Assembly: GCA_903958915.1 (NCBI GenBank)
Contig: CAJBVC010000345.1
Coordinates: forward strand, 1 to 5,501
DNA from: an uncultured beta proteobacterium
Lineage (GTDB): Bacteria > Pseudomonadota > Gammaproteobacteria > Burkholderiales > Burkholderiaceae_C
Reading direction: 5' to 3'
Length of the DNA: 5,501 nucleotides
The position numbers and the translations under genes are program-made. Every line of letters starts with the position of its first letter. Within the stretch, counting starts at the first letter, position 1. The notes below the pieces were generated by a model. The model made no database searches, had not been told where the DNA came from, and saw nothing but the letters and a program-made list of their open reading frames with translations. Positions 1 through 5,501 of the stretch are shown here, in pieces.

Positions 1-370
1 ACGGTGTGTCTGCAATCGGTGTGCCGTGCTGATCAGTTACAAATGCGCCCGCATTGAACAAGAGCAGCAACAAAGGCGTGTTGTCCAGGGTGGCCTGAAG
101 ACGGCCCGCAGTGCCGATGTCCGCCGCCGACAGTGAGTTCGCCACGATCTCCAGTGCAGTCAGACGATGTTCGATTTCATGGTTGAGGTCTGCAGCCAAC
201 AAGGTCACGGTGGAAAACTGCTGCACACCCATCTCGGCGAGCAGATCGTCGCGCAGCATGCGGGTCGCAATGATCGTCAGGCACCAGATAGAGAAGGTGA
301 GCACCAGCAGCGCGTAAAGCGTCAGACGGGTTCGCACCGACAAATTGCGAAAAAAATCAGCCACCTTCAC
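1..370 (-). CDS. N-terminal part of a membrane-anchored sensor/signalling protein (partial, runs off left edge)
   Basis: Reading the minus strand from a GTG at 370 gives an open frame of 123 residues that leaves the window at base 1. It begins VKVADFFRNLSVRTRLTLYA, has one clear hydrophobic transmembrane segment at about residues 17-38, then a mostly helical stretch (DLNHEIEHRLTALEIVANSL, residues 61-80) and the start of a likely extracytoplasmic sensing fold (FNAGAFVTDQHGTPIADTP, 105-123). This layout of a short cytoplasmic start, TM helix and periplasmic Cache-like domain is typical of Burkholderiales sensor histidine kinases or GGDEF/EAL proteins. The output domain lies outside the window, so the type is undecided. 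The start is uncertain: GTG 370 and GTG 364 are both possible and neither has a good Shine-Dalgarno. The gene follows the HNH gene on the same strand after 38 nt and could be co-transcribed with it. Confidence 0.72.
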   Translation of the reverse strand, partial: MKVADFFRNLSVRTRLTLYALLVLTFSIWCLTIIATRMLRDDLLAEMGVQQFSTVTLLAADLNHEIEHRLTALEIVANSLSAADIGTAGRLQATLDNTPLLLLLFNAGAFVTDQHGTPIADTP

Positions 371-408
371 TGCCCAAGCCCCGGGACCTGTGAAGAATTC
401 TCCATCGC

Positions 409-966
409 TTACACCAGCAGCCTCGAGGACTTTGGCACGTGGGCCATCAGAAACTCCATCTGGTCTGCCAGGATGCGGCGGTTGCGCAGAATGAAGTCCT
501 CCCACAGGCTGGGCACGTAAGGGGCATACAGCAAGGGCATCTTGGCCTGCTCCGGCGTGCGGTGGCTCTTGCGGTGGTTGCACGGCTTGCAGGCGGTCAC
601 CACGTTCATCCAGTGGTCCAGACCATTCTGTGCAAAGGGGGTGATGTGTTCGCGCGTCAGGTCTTCTTCGTGGAATTGGCCACCGCAGTAAGCGCAGATA
701 TTGCGGTCGCGCGAAAACAGCTTGCTGTTGGTCAGGCTCGGGCGCAAATGAAATGGATTGATGTTGGGAACGCCGCGCGTGCCAATGATGCTGTTGACGC
801 GGATGATGGACTGCTGCCCGGTGATGGCATTGTGGCCACCATGAAACACCGCCACTTCGGCCCCGGTTTCCCAGCGCACCTCCCCTGCGGCGTAGTGCGT
901 CACTGCCTGCTCCAGCGAGATCCACGATTGCGGCAACCCCTGCGCCGACAACTTCAAGACTTTCAA
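409..966 (-). CDS. HNH endonuclease family protein, 185 aa, TTG start
   Basis: This is a predicted small standalone HNH nuclease. The protein reads MKVLKLSAQG from a TTG codon at 966. I chose that start because AGGAGG lies 6 nt upstream and because the frame extending back to 1047 has no comparable signal. The HNH core is in the C-terminal half: CxxC at 91-94 (CAYC), LTREHITP at 103-110 with the expected metal-binding His107, WMN at 119-121, and CKPCNHRK at 126-133 with the second CxxC at 126-129, followed by RTPEQA. The four cysteines should form a structural zinc site and His107 the catalytic ββα-metal centre. Residues 1-80 (with FHGGHNAITGQQSIIRVNSI, 41-60) match no fold I can name, though I recall similar whole proteins in Burkholderiales and gammaproteobacteria. 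There is no restriction methylase or phage gene beside it, so its substrate and role are unknown. It is divergent from ribF. Confidence 0.88.
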   Translation of the reverse strand: MKVLKLSAQGLPQSWISLEQAVTHYAAGEVRWETGAEVAVFHGGHNAITGQQSIIRVNSIIGTRGVPNINPFHLRPSLTNSKLFSRDRNICAYCGGQFHEEDLTREHITPFAQNGLDHWMNVVTACKPCNHRKSHRTPEQAKMPLLYAPYVPSLWEDFILRNRRILADQMEFLMAHVPKSSRLLV

Positions 967-1142
967 AACGCGCCTCCTGTACCGGTTCCACCCAAACCCA
1001 CGAGAAATGCACCTGACCGCCTGAGCATGCCAAAAAGACCATGGCACCTGACTAGGTCACAATATACCCTCTTTTATGTGCCAAATTGGCTTCTGGCGCC
1101 CGTTTGACGAGCGTGGCATGCTATCAATTCGATAACAAATCT
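967..1142. other. Divergent intergenic spacer between the HNH gene and ribF
   Basis: These 176 bases must hold the promoters of both the leftward HNH gene and the rightward ribF. Candidate elements are weak. On the plus strand TTGACG (1104-1109) resembles a -35 box, but the nearest -10-like strings (TTCGAT at 1128, GATAAC at 1131) have poor match or spacing. On the minus strand TATATT (1066-1061) resembles a -10 box without a good -35 box. A short perfect inverted repeat GCCAA-A-TTGGC lies at 1080-1090. I see no FMN riboswitch consensus. Confidence 0.45.
973..978 (-). promoter_or_regulatory. Ribosome binding site deciding the TTG start of the HNH gene
   Basis: On the minus strand a consensus AGGAGG is followed by six bases (CGCGTT) and then TTG at 966-964. 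The perfect match and ideal spacing support the TTG over the earlier in-frame ATG at 1047, which would add 27 residues rich in Arg and Trp. Confidence 0.8.
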
Positions 1143-2117
1143 ATGAAAGTTTTTCGCGGATTCAAACATCCGGGGGTGGCCCAGTCGTGCGCCGTGACCA
1201 TTGGCAACTTCGATGGCGTGCACCGGGGCCATCAGGCCATGCTGGCACTCCTGCGCGGCGAGGCGCAGCAGCGCGGTGTGCCGAGTTGCGTGCTGACCTT
1301 TGAGCCCCATCCGCGCGACTATTTCGCCGAAAAGTTCAAAAAACCCGACATGGCCCCAGCACGTGTGGGTACGCTGCGCGACAAACTGGAAGATCTGGCC
1401 CGCTGCGGCGTCGATCAGACGGTGGTGCTTGCGTTTAACGAACGATTGGCCAGCCAGTTGCCCGAGGATTTCATTGGCAATGTAATGGTGCGCGGTCTTG
1501 GTGCACGGTACATTCTTGTAGGTGATGACTTCCGGTTTGGCGCCCAGCGCGCCGGCGACTATGCATTACTGGACCGCGCGGGCGAGGCCAATGGCTTTGA
1601 TGTGGCCCGCATGAACAGTTACGAGGTGCACGGTCTTAGGGTGTCGAGTTCTGCCGTTCGGGATGCGCTGCTGCAGGGTCGCATGGCAGATGCTGCGCGC
1701 CTGCTGGGTCGTCCCTACTGCATTTCCGGCCATGTCGTGCATGGTCGAAAACTGGGGCGCACGCTGGGTTTCAAAACCCTCAACCTGCGCTTTTCCCACT
1801 GGAAGCCTGCCGCCAGCGGCATCTTTGTGGTGCTGGTGCATGGCCTGTTGCACAAGCCGATTCACGGGGTTGCCAACCTGGGCGTGCGCCCTTCGGTCGA
1901 CCCTAATGACGTCAACGGCGGGCGGGTGTTGCTGGAGACCCATTGCCTGGACTGGCCCGAGGCGCTGGGGCCGGAAGGTGCCTACGGTAAAATCATCCGC
2001 GTGGAACTGCTGCACAAACTACACGACGAACTCAAGTACGACAGTCTCGATGCCCTCACCCTTGGCATTCGCAGAGACTGCGACGAAGCACGGGCCTGGT
2101 TGACGTCCCGAATTTGA
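1143..2117 (+). CDS. ribF: Bifunctional riboflavin kinase / FAD synthetase (RibF), 324 aa
   Basis: RibF is cytoplasmic; it phosphorylates riboflavin to FMN and then adenylylates FMN to FAD. The N-terminal FAD-synthetase module (about 1-185) shows the nucleotidyltransferase signature TIGNFDGVHRGH (19-30), TFEPHPRDYF (52-61), VGDDFRFG (126-133) and the SSSAVRDAL segment (168-176). The C-terminal riboflavin-kinase module (about 186-324) shows GRPYCISGHVVHGRKLGRTLGF (189-210), GVANLGVRPS (242-251), and LLETHCLDW (263-271) with the likely catalytic base Glu265. The usual PTAN motif reads KTLN (211-214) here. Length is normal for the family. ATG 1143 gives the familiar MKVFRGF start; an upstream in-frame TTG at 1086 would add 19 unrelated residues and has no Shine-Dalgarno. 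ATG 1143 itself also lacks a clear Shine-Dalgarno. The gene heads the ribF-ileS-lspA run; its promoter was not identified. Confidence 0.96.
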   Translation: MKVFRGFKHPGVAQSCAVTIGNFDGVHRGHQAMLALLRGEAQQRGVPSCVLTFEPHPRDYFAEKFKKPDMAPARVGTLRDKLEDLARCGVDQTVVLAFNERLASQLPEDFIGNVMVRGLGARYILVGDDFRFGAQRAGDYALLDRAGEANGFDVARMNSYEVHGLRVSSSAVRDALLQGRMADAARLLGRPYCISGHVVHGRKLGRTLGFKTLNLRFSHWKPAASGIFVVLVHGLLHKPIHGVANLGVRPSVDPNDVNGGRVLLETHCLDWPEALGPEGAYGKIIRVELLHKLHDELKYDSLDALTLGIRRDCDEARAWLTSRI

Positions 2118-2145
2118 CGGGGCACCCAAGGCGCACCTTGCCCCG
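2118..2145 (+). terminator. Hairpin immediately after the ribF stop, no T-tract (attenuator-like or mRNA-stabilising)
   Basis: Right after the TGA, CGGGG (2118-2122) pairs with CCCCG (2141-2145), and inside it CAAGG (2127-2131) pairs with CCTTG (2136-2140) around a CGCA loop. A four-base bulge (CACC) lies on the left arm. An alternative pairing is a 7-bp stem CGGGGCA/TGCCCCG with a larger loop. No run of T follows, so it is not a classical intrinsic terminator. It could partly attenuate transcription into ileS or protect the 3' end of ribF mRNA. Its function is inferred from structure only. Confidence 0.45.
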
Positions 2146-2228
2146 CGTCCTGACCCGTTTGCCCCGTGGTGTGCTGGCCCCTGAGCCCTGCACGCGCCAA
2201 TCCCCAATTTTCTGGATCAATAACTGCC

Positions 2229-5207
2229 ATGTCTGAATCTGTCACTCATCCTGTTGATTACCGCAGCACCCTGAACCTGCCCGATACCCCGTTTCCCATG
2301 CGGGGCGACCTGCCCAAACGCGAGCCGACGTGGGTAAAGGACTGGAACGAGAATAACCTCTACAAAAGACTGCGCGAGCACCGTCAGGGCGCGCCGCTGT
2401 TCGTGCTGCACGACGGCCCACCGTATGCCAACGGCAAACTGCACATCGGCCACGCCCTGAACAAAGTGCTCAAGGACATGATTGTCAAGAGCAAGCAGCT
2501 CGCCGGGTTCGACGCGCAGTACATCCCCGGCTGGGACTGCCACGGCCTGCCGATCGAGAACGCCATCGAAAAACTGCATGGCCGCAACCTCTCCAGGGAT
2601 GACATGCAGGCCAAGAGCCGTGCCTACGCCACCGAGCAGATCGGCCAGCAGCGCGAAGACTTCAAGCGCCTGGGCGTTCTGGGCGACTGGGAGCGCCCTT
2701 ACCGCACCATGGACCCCGCCAATGAAGCGGGCCAGATCCGTGCCTTCAAGCGGGTCATCGAGCGCGGTTTTGTCTACCGCGGCCTGAAGCCCGTGTATTG
2801 GTGCTTTGACTGCGGCTCCAGCCTGGCCGAATTCGAAATCGAATACGCCGACAAGAAAAGCGACACGCTGGACGTGGCCTTTGAGTCCAACGACAACGCC
2901 GCCCTGGCCGCGGCTTTTGGACTGGCTGCTCTGCCGGGCGATGGAAGCAAAAAAGCCTTCGCCGTGATCTGGACCACCACCGCATGGACCATCCCTGCCA
3001 ACCAGGCCCTCAACGCCCACCCGGAGCTTGAATATGCCCTGGTGGACACACCGCGCGGCGTGCTGCTGCTGGCATCCAGCCTGGTGGAGAAATGCCTGGA
3101 GCGCTACCAGCTCGAGGGCATGGTGCTTGCCACTGCCAAGGGCGAAGCGCTGCGCGGCCTGGTGTTTCGTCATCCGCTGTGGGATGTGGCCCCCGACCCT
3201 GGCTTCGCCGGCCCCCCCGAGGGGGCGCAGCCGTCCTTGGGGCGGCCCGACAGACCGCTGGAATCAGGCACCAACGCGTACAGCTACCGGCGCTTGTCCC
3301 CGCTGTACCTGGCCGACTATGTCAGCGACAGTGACGGCACCGGCATCGTGCACTCGGCGCCGGCCTATGGCGTGGATGACTTCAACAGTTGCGTGGCCCA
3401 CGGCATGCGCTACGACGACATTCTGAACCCGGTGCAGGGCAACGGGCAGTACGCGCAGGACTTGCCGCTGTTTGGTGGCATGAACATCTGGAAGGCCTGC
3501 CCGGTGATCCTGACCACCCTGCAGGAGGCGGGCCACCTGATGGCCACCAGCCCAATTGTCCACAGCTACCCCCATTGCTGGCGCCACAAGTCGCCGGTCA
3601 TCTACCGTGCCGCCGCCCAGTGGTTTGTTCGCATGGACGCAGGTGACGGGGTGTTCACCAAGGACAAGGCCCCGAAAACCCTGCGTCAACTCGCGCTCGA
3701 TGCCATCGAAGTGACCCGGTTCTACCCCGAAAACGGCAAGGCACGCCTGCGCGACATGATCGCCAACCGGCCCGACTGGTGCATCTCGCGCCAGCGCAGT
3801 TGGGGCGTGCCGGTGCCCTTCTTTCTGCACAAGGACTCGGGCGAACTGCACCCCAATACTATGGCCATCCTGGACCAGGCGGCAGACATCGTCGAAAAGG
3901 GCGGCATCGAAGCCTGGAGCCGTGTGACGGCGCAGGAGATCCTGGGCGCAACGGATGCACCCCTGTACACCAAGAGCACCGACATTCTGGAAGTCTGGTT
4001 TGACTCCGGTTCCACCTTCTGGCATGTGCTGCGCGGCAGCCACAAGGACGCCTATGCCCGCTCCCCTTTCCACGCCAATGGACCCGAGGCAGATCTTTAC
4101 CTGGAAGGCCACGACCAGCACCGCGGCTGGTTCCACTCTTCGCTGCTATTGGGCTGCGCGCTGTTTGACCGTGCGCCGTACCGCGGGCTGTTAACCCACG
4201 GGTTTGCCACCGATGGCCAGGGCCGCAAGATGAGCAAGAGCCTGGGCAACACGGTTGACCCACAGACTGTGACGACAAAGATGGGCGCGGAGATCGTGCG
4301 CCTGTGGGTGGCCGCCACCGATTACTCGGGCGACCTGAACATCGACGACAAGATTCTGGCGCGGGTGGTGGACACCTACCGGCGGGTGCGCAACACGCTG
4401 AAGTTTCTGCTCGCCAATGTGAGCGACTTTGATCCAGCCACAGACAGCGTGCCACCGGACCAGTTGCTTGAAATTGACCGCTACGCCCTGAGCCGGGCTG
4501 CGCAGTTGCAAGCCGACATCCTGGCCCACTACAAGGTGTTTGAATTCCATCCGGTGGTCTCCAAGATGCAGGTGTATTGCAGCGAAGACCTCGGGGCCTT
4601 TTACCTCGACATTCTGAAAGACCGCCTGTACACCACGGCAGCTAAATCACAGGCACGCCGCTCGGCGCAGACAGCGCTGTGGCAGATCACACAGGCCATG
4701 CTGCGCTGGATGGCGCCGTTCCTGAGTTTCACCGCTGAAGAGGCCTGGACCGTGCTGGGTGCCGAGGGGAAGACGTCCGCCAACACCCGCGAGTCGATCT
4801 TCATGGACGGCTACCTGACGCTACCGACTCCCGACGAATCGCTGGTGCGCAAATGGGCGCGCATCCGAGAAATCCGCGAACAGGTGAACAAGGACATTGA
4901 AGTGCTGCGCGCCGACGGCAAGGTGGGCGCCTCGCTGCAAGCCGAAGTGACACTCACCGTCAACGAAGATGATCATGCTTATCTGGCCAGTCTGGGGGGT
5001 GACCTTAAGTTTGTCTTCATCACATCTGCTATCACTTTAGTAGCTGGTCACGCTCTATCCATAAGCGCCAGCGTGTCAAACGGCACCAAGTGTGAACGCT
5101 GCTGGCATTATTGCGATGACATCGGCACAGTGGCGGCGCACCCCACCCTGTGCGGTCGCTGTGCGTCCAATCTGGATGGCGCGGGTGAAGTCAGGTTGTT
5201 CGCATGA
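2229..5207 (+). CDS. ileS: Isoleucyl-tRNA synthetase (IleRS), 992 aa, with two in-frame repeat-like segments
   Basis: This class I aminoacyl-tRNA synthetase charges tRNA-Ile in the cytoplasm and edits mischarged valine. The catalytic signature [16 protein letters not shown] carries HIGH at residues 72-75; the second ATP motif KMSKS is at 667-671; [10 protein letters not shown] begins at 517. The CP1 editing domain shows the threonine-rich [11 protein letters not shown] (248-258) and [16 protein letters not shown] (370-385). The C-terminal zinc domain has CERC (955-958) and CGRC (975-978). ATG 2229 gives [20 protein letters not shown], the usual start context; upstream codons to 2166 look non-coding. 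The Shine-Dalgarno is weak. The protein is longer than E. coli IleRS (about 938 aa). Part of the excess is a Gly/Pro-rich stretch at about 322-350, encoded by hairpin-rich DNA; a second unusual stretch with rare codons lies at about 934-950. Neither touches a known motif, so I expect an active enzyme. The stop overlaps the lspA start. Confidence 0.97.
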   Translation: MSESVTHPVDYRSTLNLPDTPFPMRGDLPKREPTWVKDWNENNLYKRLREHRQGAPLFVLHDGPPYANGKLHIGHALNKVLKDMIVKSKQLAGFDAQYIPGWDCHGLPIENAIEKLHGRNLSRDDMQAKSRAYATEQIGQQREDFKRLGVLGDWERPYRTMDPANEAGQIRAFKRVIERGFVYRGLKPVYWCFDCGSSLAEFEIEYADKKSDTLDVAFESNDNAALAAAFGLAALPGDGSKKAFAVIWTTTAWTIPANQALNAHPELEYALVDTPRGVLLLASSLVEKCLERYQLEGMVLATAKGEALRGLVFRHPLWDVAPDPGFAGPPEGAQPSLGRPDRPLESGTNAYSYRRLSPLYLADYVSDSDGTGIVHSAPAYGVDDFNSCVAHGMRYDDILNPVQGNGQYAQDLPLFGGMNIWKACPVILTTLQEAGHLMATSPIVHSYPHCWRHKSPVIYRAAAQWFVRMDAGDGVFTKDKAPKTLRQLALDAIEVTRFYPENGKARLRDMIANRPDWCISRQRSWGVPVPFFLHKDSGELHPNTMAILDQAADIVEKGGIEAWSRVTAQEILGATDAPLYTKSTDILEVWFDSGSTFWHVLRGSHKDAYARSPFHANGPEADLYLEGHDQHRGWFHSSLLLGCALFDRAPYRGLLTHGFATDGQGRKMSKSLGNTVDPQTVTTKMGAEIVRLWVAATDYSGDLNIDDKILARVVDTYRRVRNTLKFLLANVSDFDPATDSVPPDQLLEIDRYALSRAAQLQADILAHYKVFEFHPVVSKMQVYCSEDLGAFYLDILKDRLYTTAAKSQARRSAQTALWQITQAMLRWMAPFLSFTAEEAWTVLGAEGKTSANTRESIFMDGYLTLPTPDESLVRKWARIREIREQVNKDIEVLRADGKVGASLQAEVTLTVNEDDHAYLASLGGDLKFVFITSAITLVAGHALSISASVSNGTKCERCWHYCDDIGTVAAHPTLCGRCASNLDGAGEVRLFA
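3190..3275 (+). repeat. GC-rich multi-hairpin element embedded in frame in the ileS editing domain
   Basis: Three short hairpins stand in tandem: GGC-TTC-GCC (3201-3209), then GCCCCC-CCGA-GGGGGC (3211-3226), then CCGTCC-TTG-GGGCGG (3231-3245, one G-T pair). The encoded residues, about 322-350, are [20 protein letters not shown] followed by RPLESGTNA, low in complexity and unlike the flanking conserved IleRS blocks FRHPLWDV and [13 protein letters not shown], which other betaproteobacterial IleRS join more closely. The DNA pattern (GGCTTCGCC, CCCCGAGGGGG, CCTTGGGGCGGCCC) matches my memory of a dispersed Comamonadaceae repeat. Boundaries are approximate and the family match was not searched. 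Confidence 0.65.
5027..5080 (+). repeat. AT-richer repeat-like element near the 3' end of ileS, translated in frame
   Basis: GCTA (5028-5031) can pair with TAGC (5041-5044), and CGCT-C-TAT (5051-5058) pairs with ATA-AGCG (5061-5067) as a hairpin with one bulged C. The order GCTAT...TAGTAGCTG...CGCT..ATCCATAAGCGCCAG resembles the short dispersed repeats with a GCTAT...TAGCTG...GCGCTT..AAGCGC...AG layout that I recall from Comamonadaceae. The segment encodes about residues 934-950 ([17 protein letters not shown]) with a cluster of codons unusual for this GC-rich gene (TTA, GTA, CTA, ATA within 27 bases). It lies in the variable linker before the zinc domain. The family link is recollection. Confidence 0.5.
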
Positions 5208-5501
5208 AGTCCCGCGGAGCAAAAACCGGTGGGGGCAGCGGGATGCTGTTTTGGCTGGGACTGGCCTTCATCACAATTCTGTTGGATCAATTCACCAAAG
5301 TGCTTGTCGTTGGGAATTACCAACTTGGCGACAGCACCACCGTGACCAGCATTTTCAACGTGGTACGCGCACACAACACTGGGGCTGCATTCTCGTTCCT
5401 GGCAGGAGCATCGGGCTGGCAACGCTGGTTCTTTACAGCGGTGGGCTTTGTTGCGGCGGGCGTGATCATCTGGATGCTCAAGGCGCATCCGGGCCAGCGG
5501 C
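5204..5501 (+). CDS. lspA: Lipoprotein signal peptidase II (LspA), N-terminal 99 residues, cut by right edge
   Basis: LspA is an inner-membrane aspartyl protease that removes the signal peptide from diacylglyceryl-modified prolipoproteins. The visible part starts [14 protein letters not shown], then a first transmembrane helix (about 14-28, [14 protein letters not shown]) ending in the family motif LLDQFTK (26-32). A periplasmic segment follows with [16 protein letters not shown] (51-66), whose N-T-G-A-AFS core is strongly conserved in the family, then a second helix (about 75-92, [18 protein letters not shown]). The catalytic aspartates lie further downstream, outside the window. The ATG overlaps the ileS stop as ATGA (5204-5207), so translation is probably coupled to ileS. 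Met14 is a possible alternative start. ileS-lspA adjacency is a widely conserved order in proteobacteria. Confidence 0.95.
   Translation, partial: MKSRGAKTGGGSGMLFWLGLAFITILLDQFTKVLVVGNYQLGDSTTVTSIFNVVRAHNTGAAFSFLAGASGWQRWFFTAVGFVAAGVIIWMLKAHPGQR

Noticed and set aside
111..520. Plus-strand frames over the left end
   Set aside because: They lie opposite the sensor N-terminus and the HNH C-terminus; their peptides are low-complexity Ser/Arg/His-rich without motifs.
439..1107. Plus-strand open frame opposite the HNH gene
   Set aside because: The opposite strand has the full HNH motif set and a perfect Shine-Dalgarno; this frame has no recognisable motif.
967..1142. FMN riboswitch upstream of ribF
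   Set aside because: The conserved blocks of the RFN element are absent, and the spacer is short for a full aptamer plus promoter.
2166..2228. Upstream N-terminal extension of IleRS from a GTG at 2166
   Set aside because: The 21 extra residues ([10 protein letters not shown]...) are not IleRS-like, and ATG 2229 gives the normal family start.
2217..3173. Long open frame on the minus strand across the 5' part of ileS
   Set aside because: It is antisense to a clearly coding IleRS region with HIGH and editing motifs; the translation shows no recognisable family, and GC-rich genes routinely produce such frames.
3190..3275. Frameshift or pseudogene signal in ileS at the Gly/Pro-rich stretch
   Set aside because: The frame continues into intact editing, KMSKS and zinc motifs in the same phase, so the gene is uninterrupted.
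3264..4136. Long open frame on the minus strand across the middle of ileS
   Set aside because: Same reasoning: antisense to conserved IleRS sequence, no domain, no translation signal that I can see.
5108..5488. Minus-strand frame across the ileS-lspA junction
   Set aside because: Antisense to the zinc domain of IleRS and to the conserved LspA N-terminus.
1..5501. CRISPR arrays, tRNA or rRNA genes, IS elements, toxin-antitoxin pairs
   Set aside because: No spaced direct repeats, cloverleaf-like sequence, transposase motif or paired small genes were seen on reading both strands.

Overview
The window looks like a housekeeping stretch from a GC-rich betaproteobacterium, most likely Burkholderiales and probably Comamonadaceae (Rhodoferax/Polaromonas/Acidovorax-like). 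The evidence is the gene order ribF-ileS-lspA, the style of the encoded proteins, and two short sequences inside ileS that resemble dispersed repeats I remember from Comamonadaceae genomes. The family call is recollection and was not searched.

Left part, minus strand (1-966): two genes point leftward. The first is a complete HNH endonuclease-type protein of 185 residues, starting at a TTG codon with a perfect AGGAGG Shine-Dalgarno. After a 38-nt gap comes the N-terminus of a membrane-anchored sensor or signalling protein that runs off the left edge. Region 967-1142 is the divergent intergenic spacer; no promoter in it is convincing.

Right part, plus strand (1143-5501): ribF (bifunctional riboflavin kinase/FAD synthetase, 324 aa), then a 111-nt gap containing a strong hairpin without a T-tract, then ileS (isoleucyl-tRNA synthetase, 992 aa), then lspA (prolipoprotein signal peptidase, cut by the right edge). 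lspA overlaps ileS by four bases (ATGA). ribF, ileS and lspA are probably co-transcribed. They supply flavin cofactors, Ile-tRNA for translation, and lipoprotein maturation; these are unrelated essential functions in a conserved order, not one pathway.

No dedicated new system (CRISPR, toxin-antitoxin, prophage, IS element) is visible. The most interesting signal is inside ileS. The gene appears to have absorbed two different short repeat-like DNA elements in frame: a GC-rich multi-hairpin element in the CP1 editing domain (about 3190-3275), and an AT-richer element with rare codons just before the C-terminal zinc-binding domain (about 5027-5080). Both sit in variable linkers and leave all catalytic, editing and zinc-binding motifs intact.
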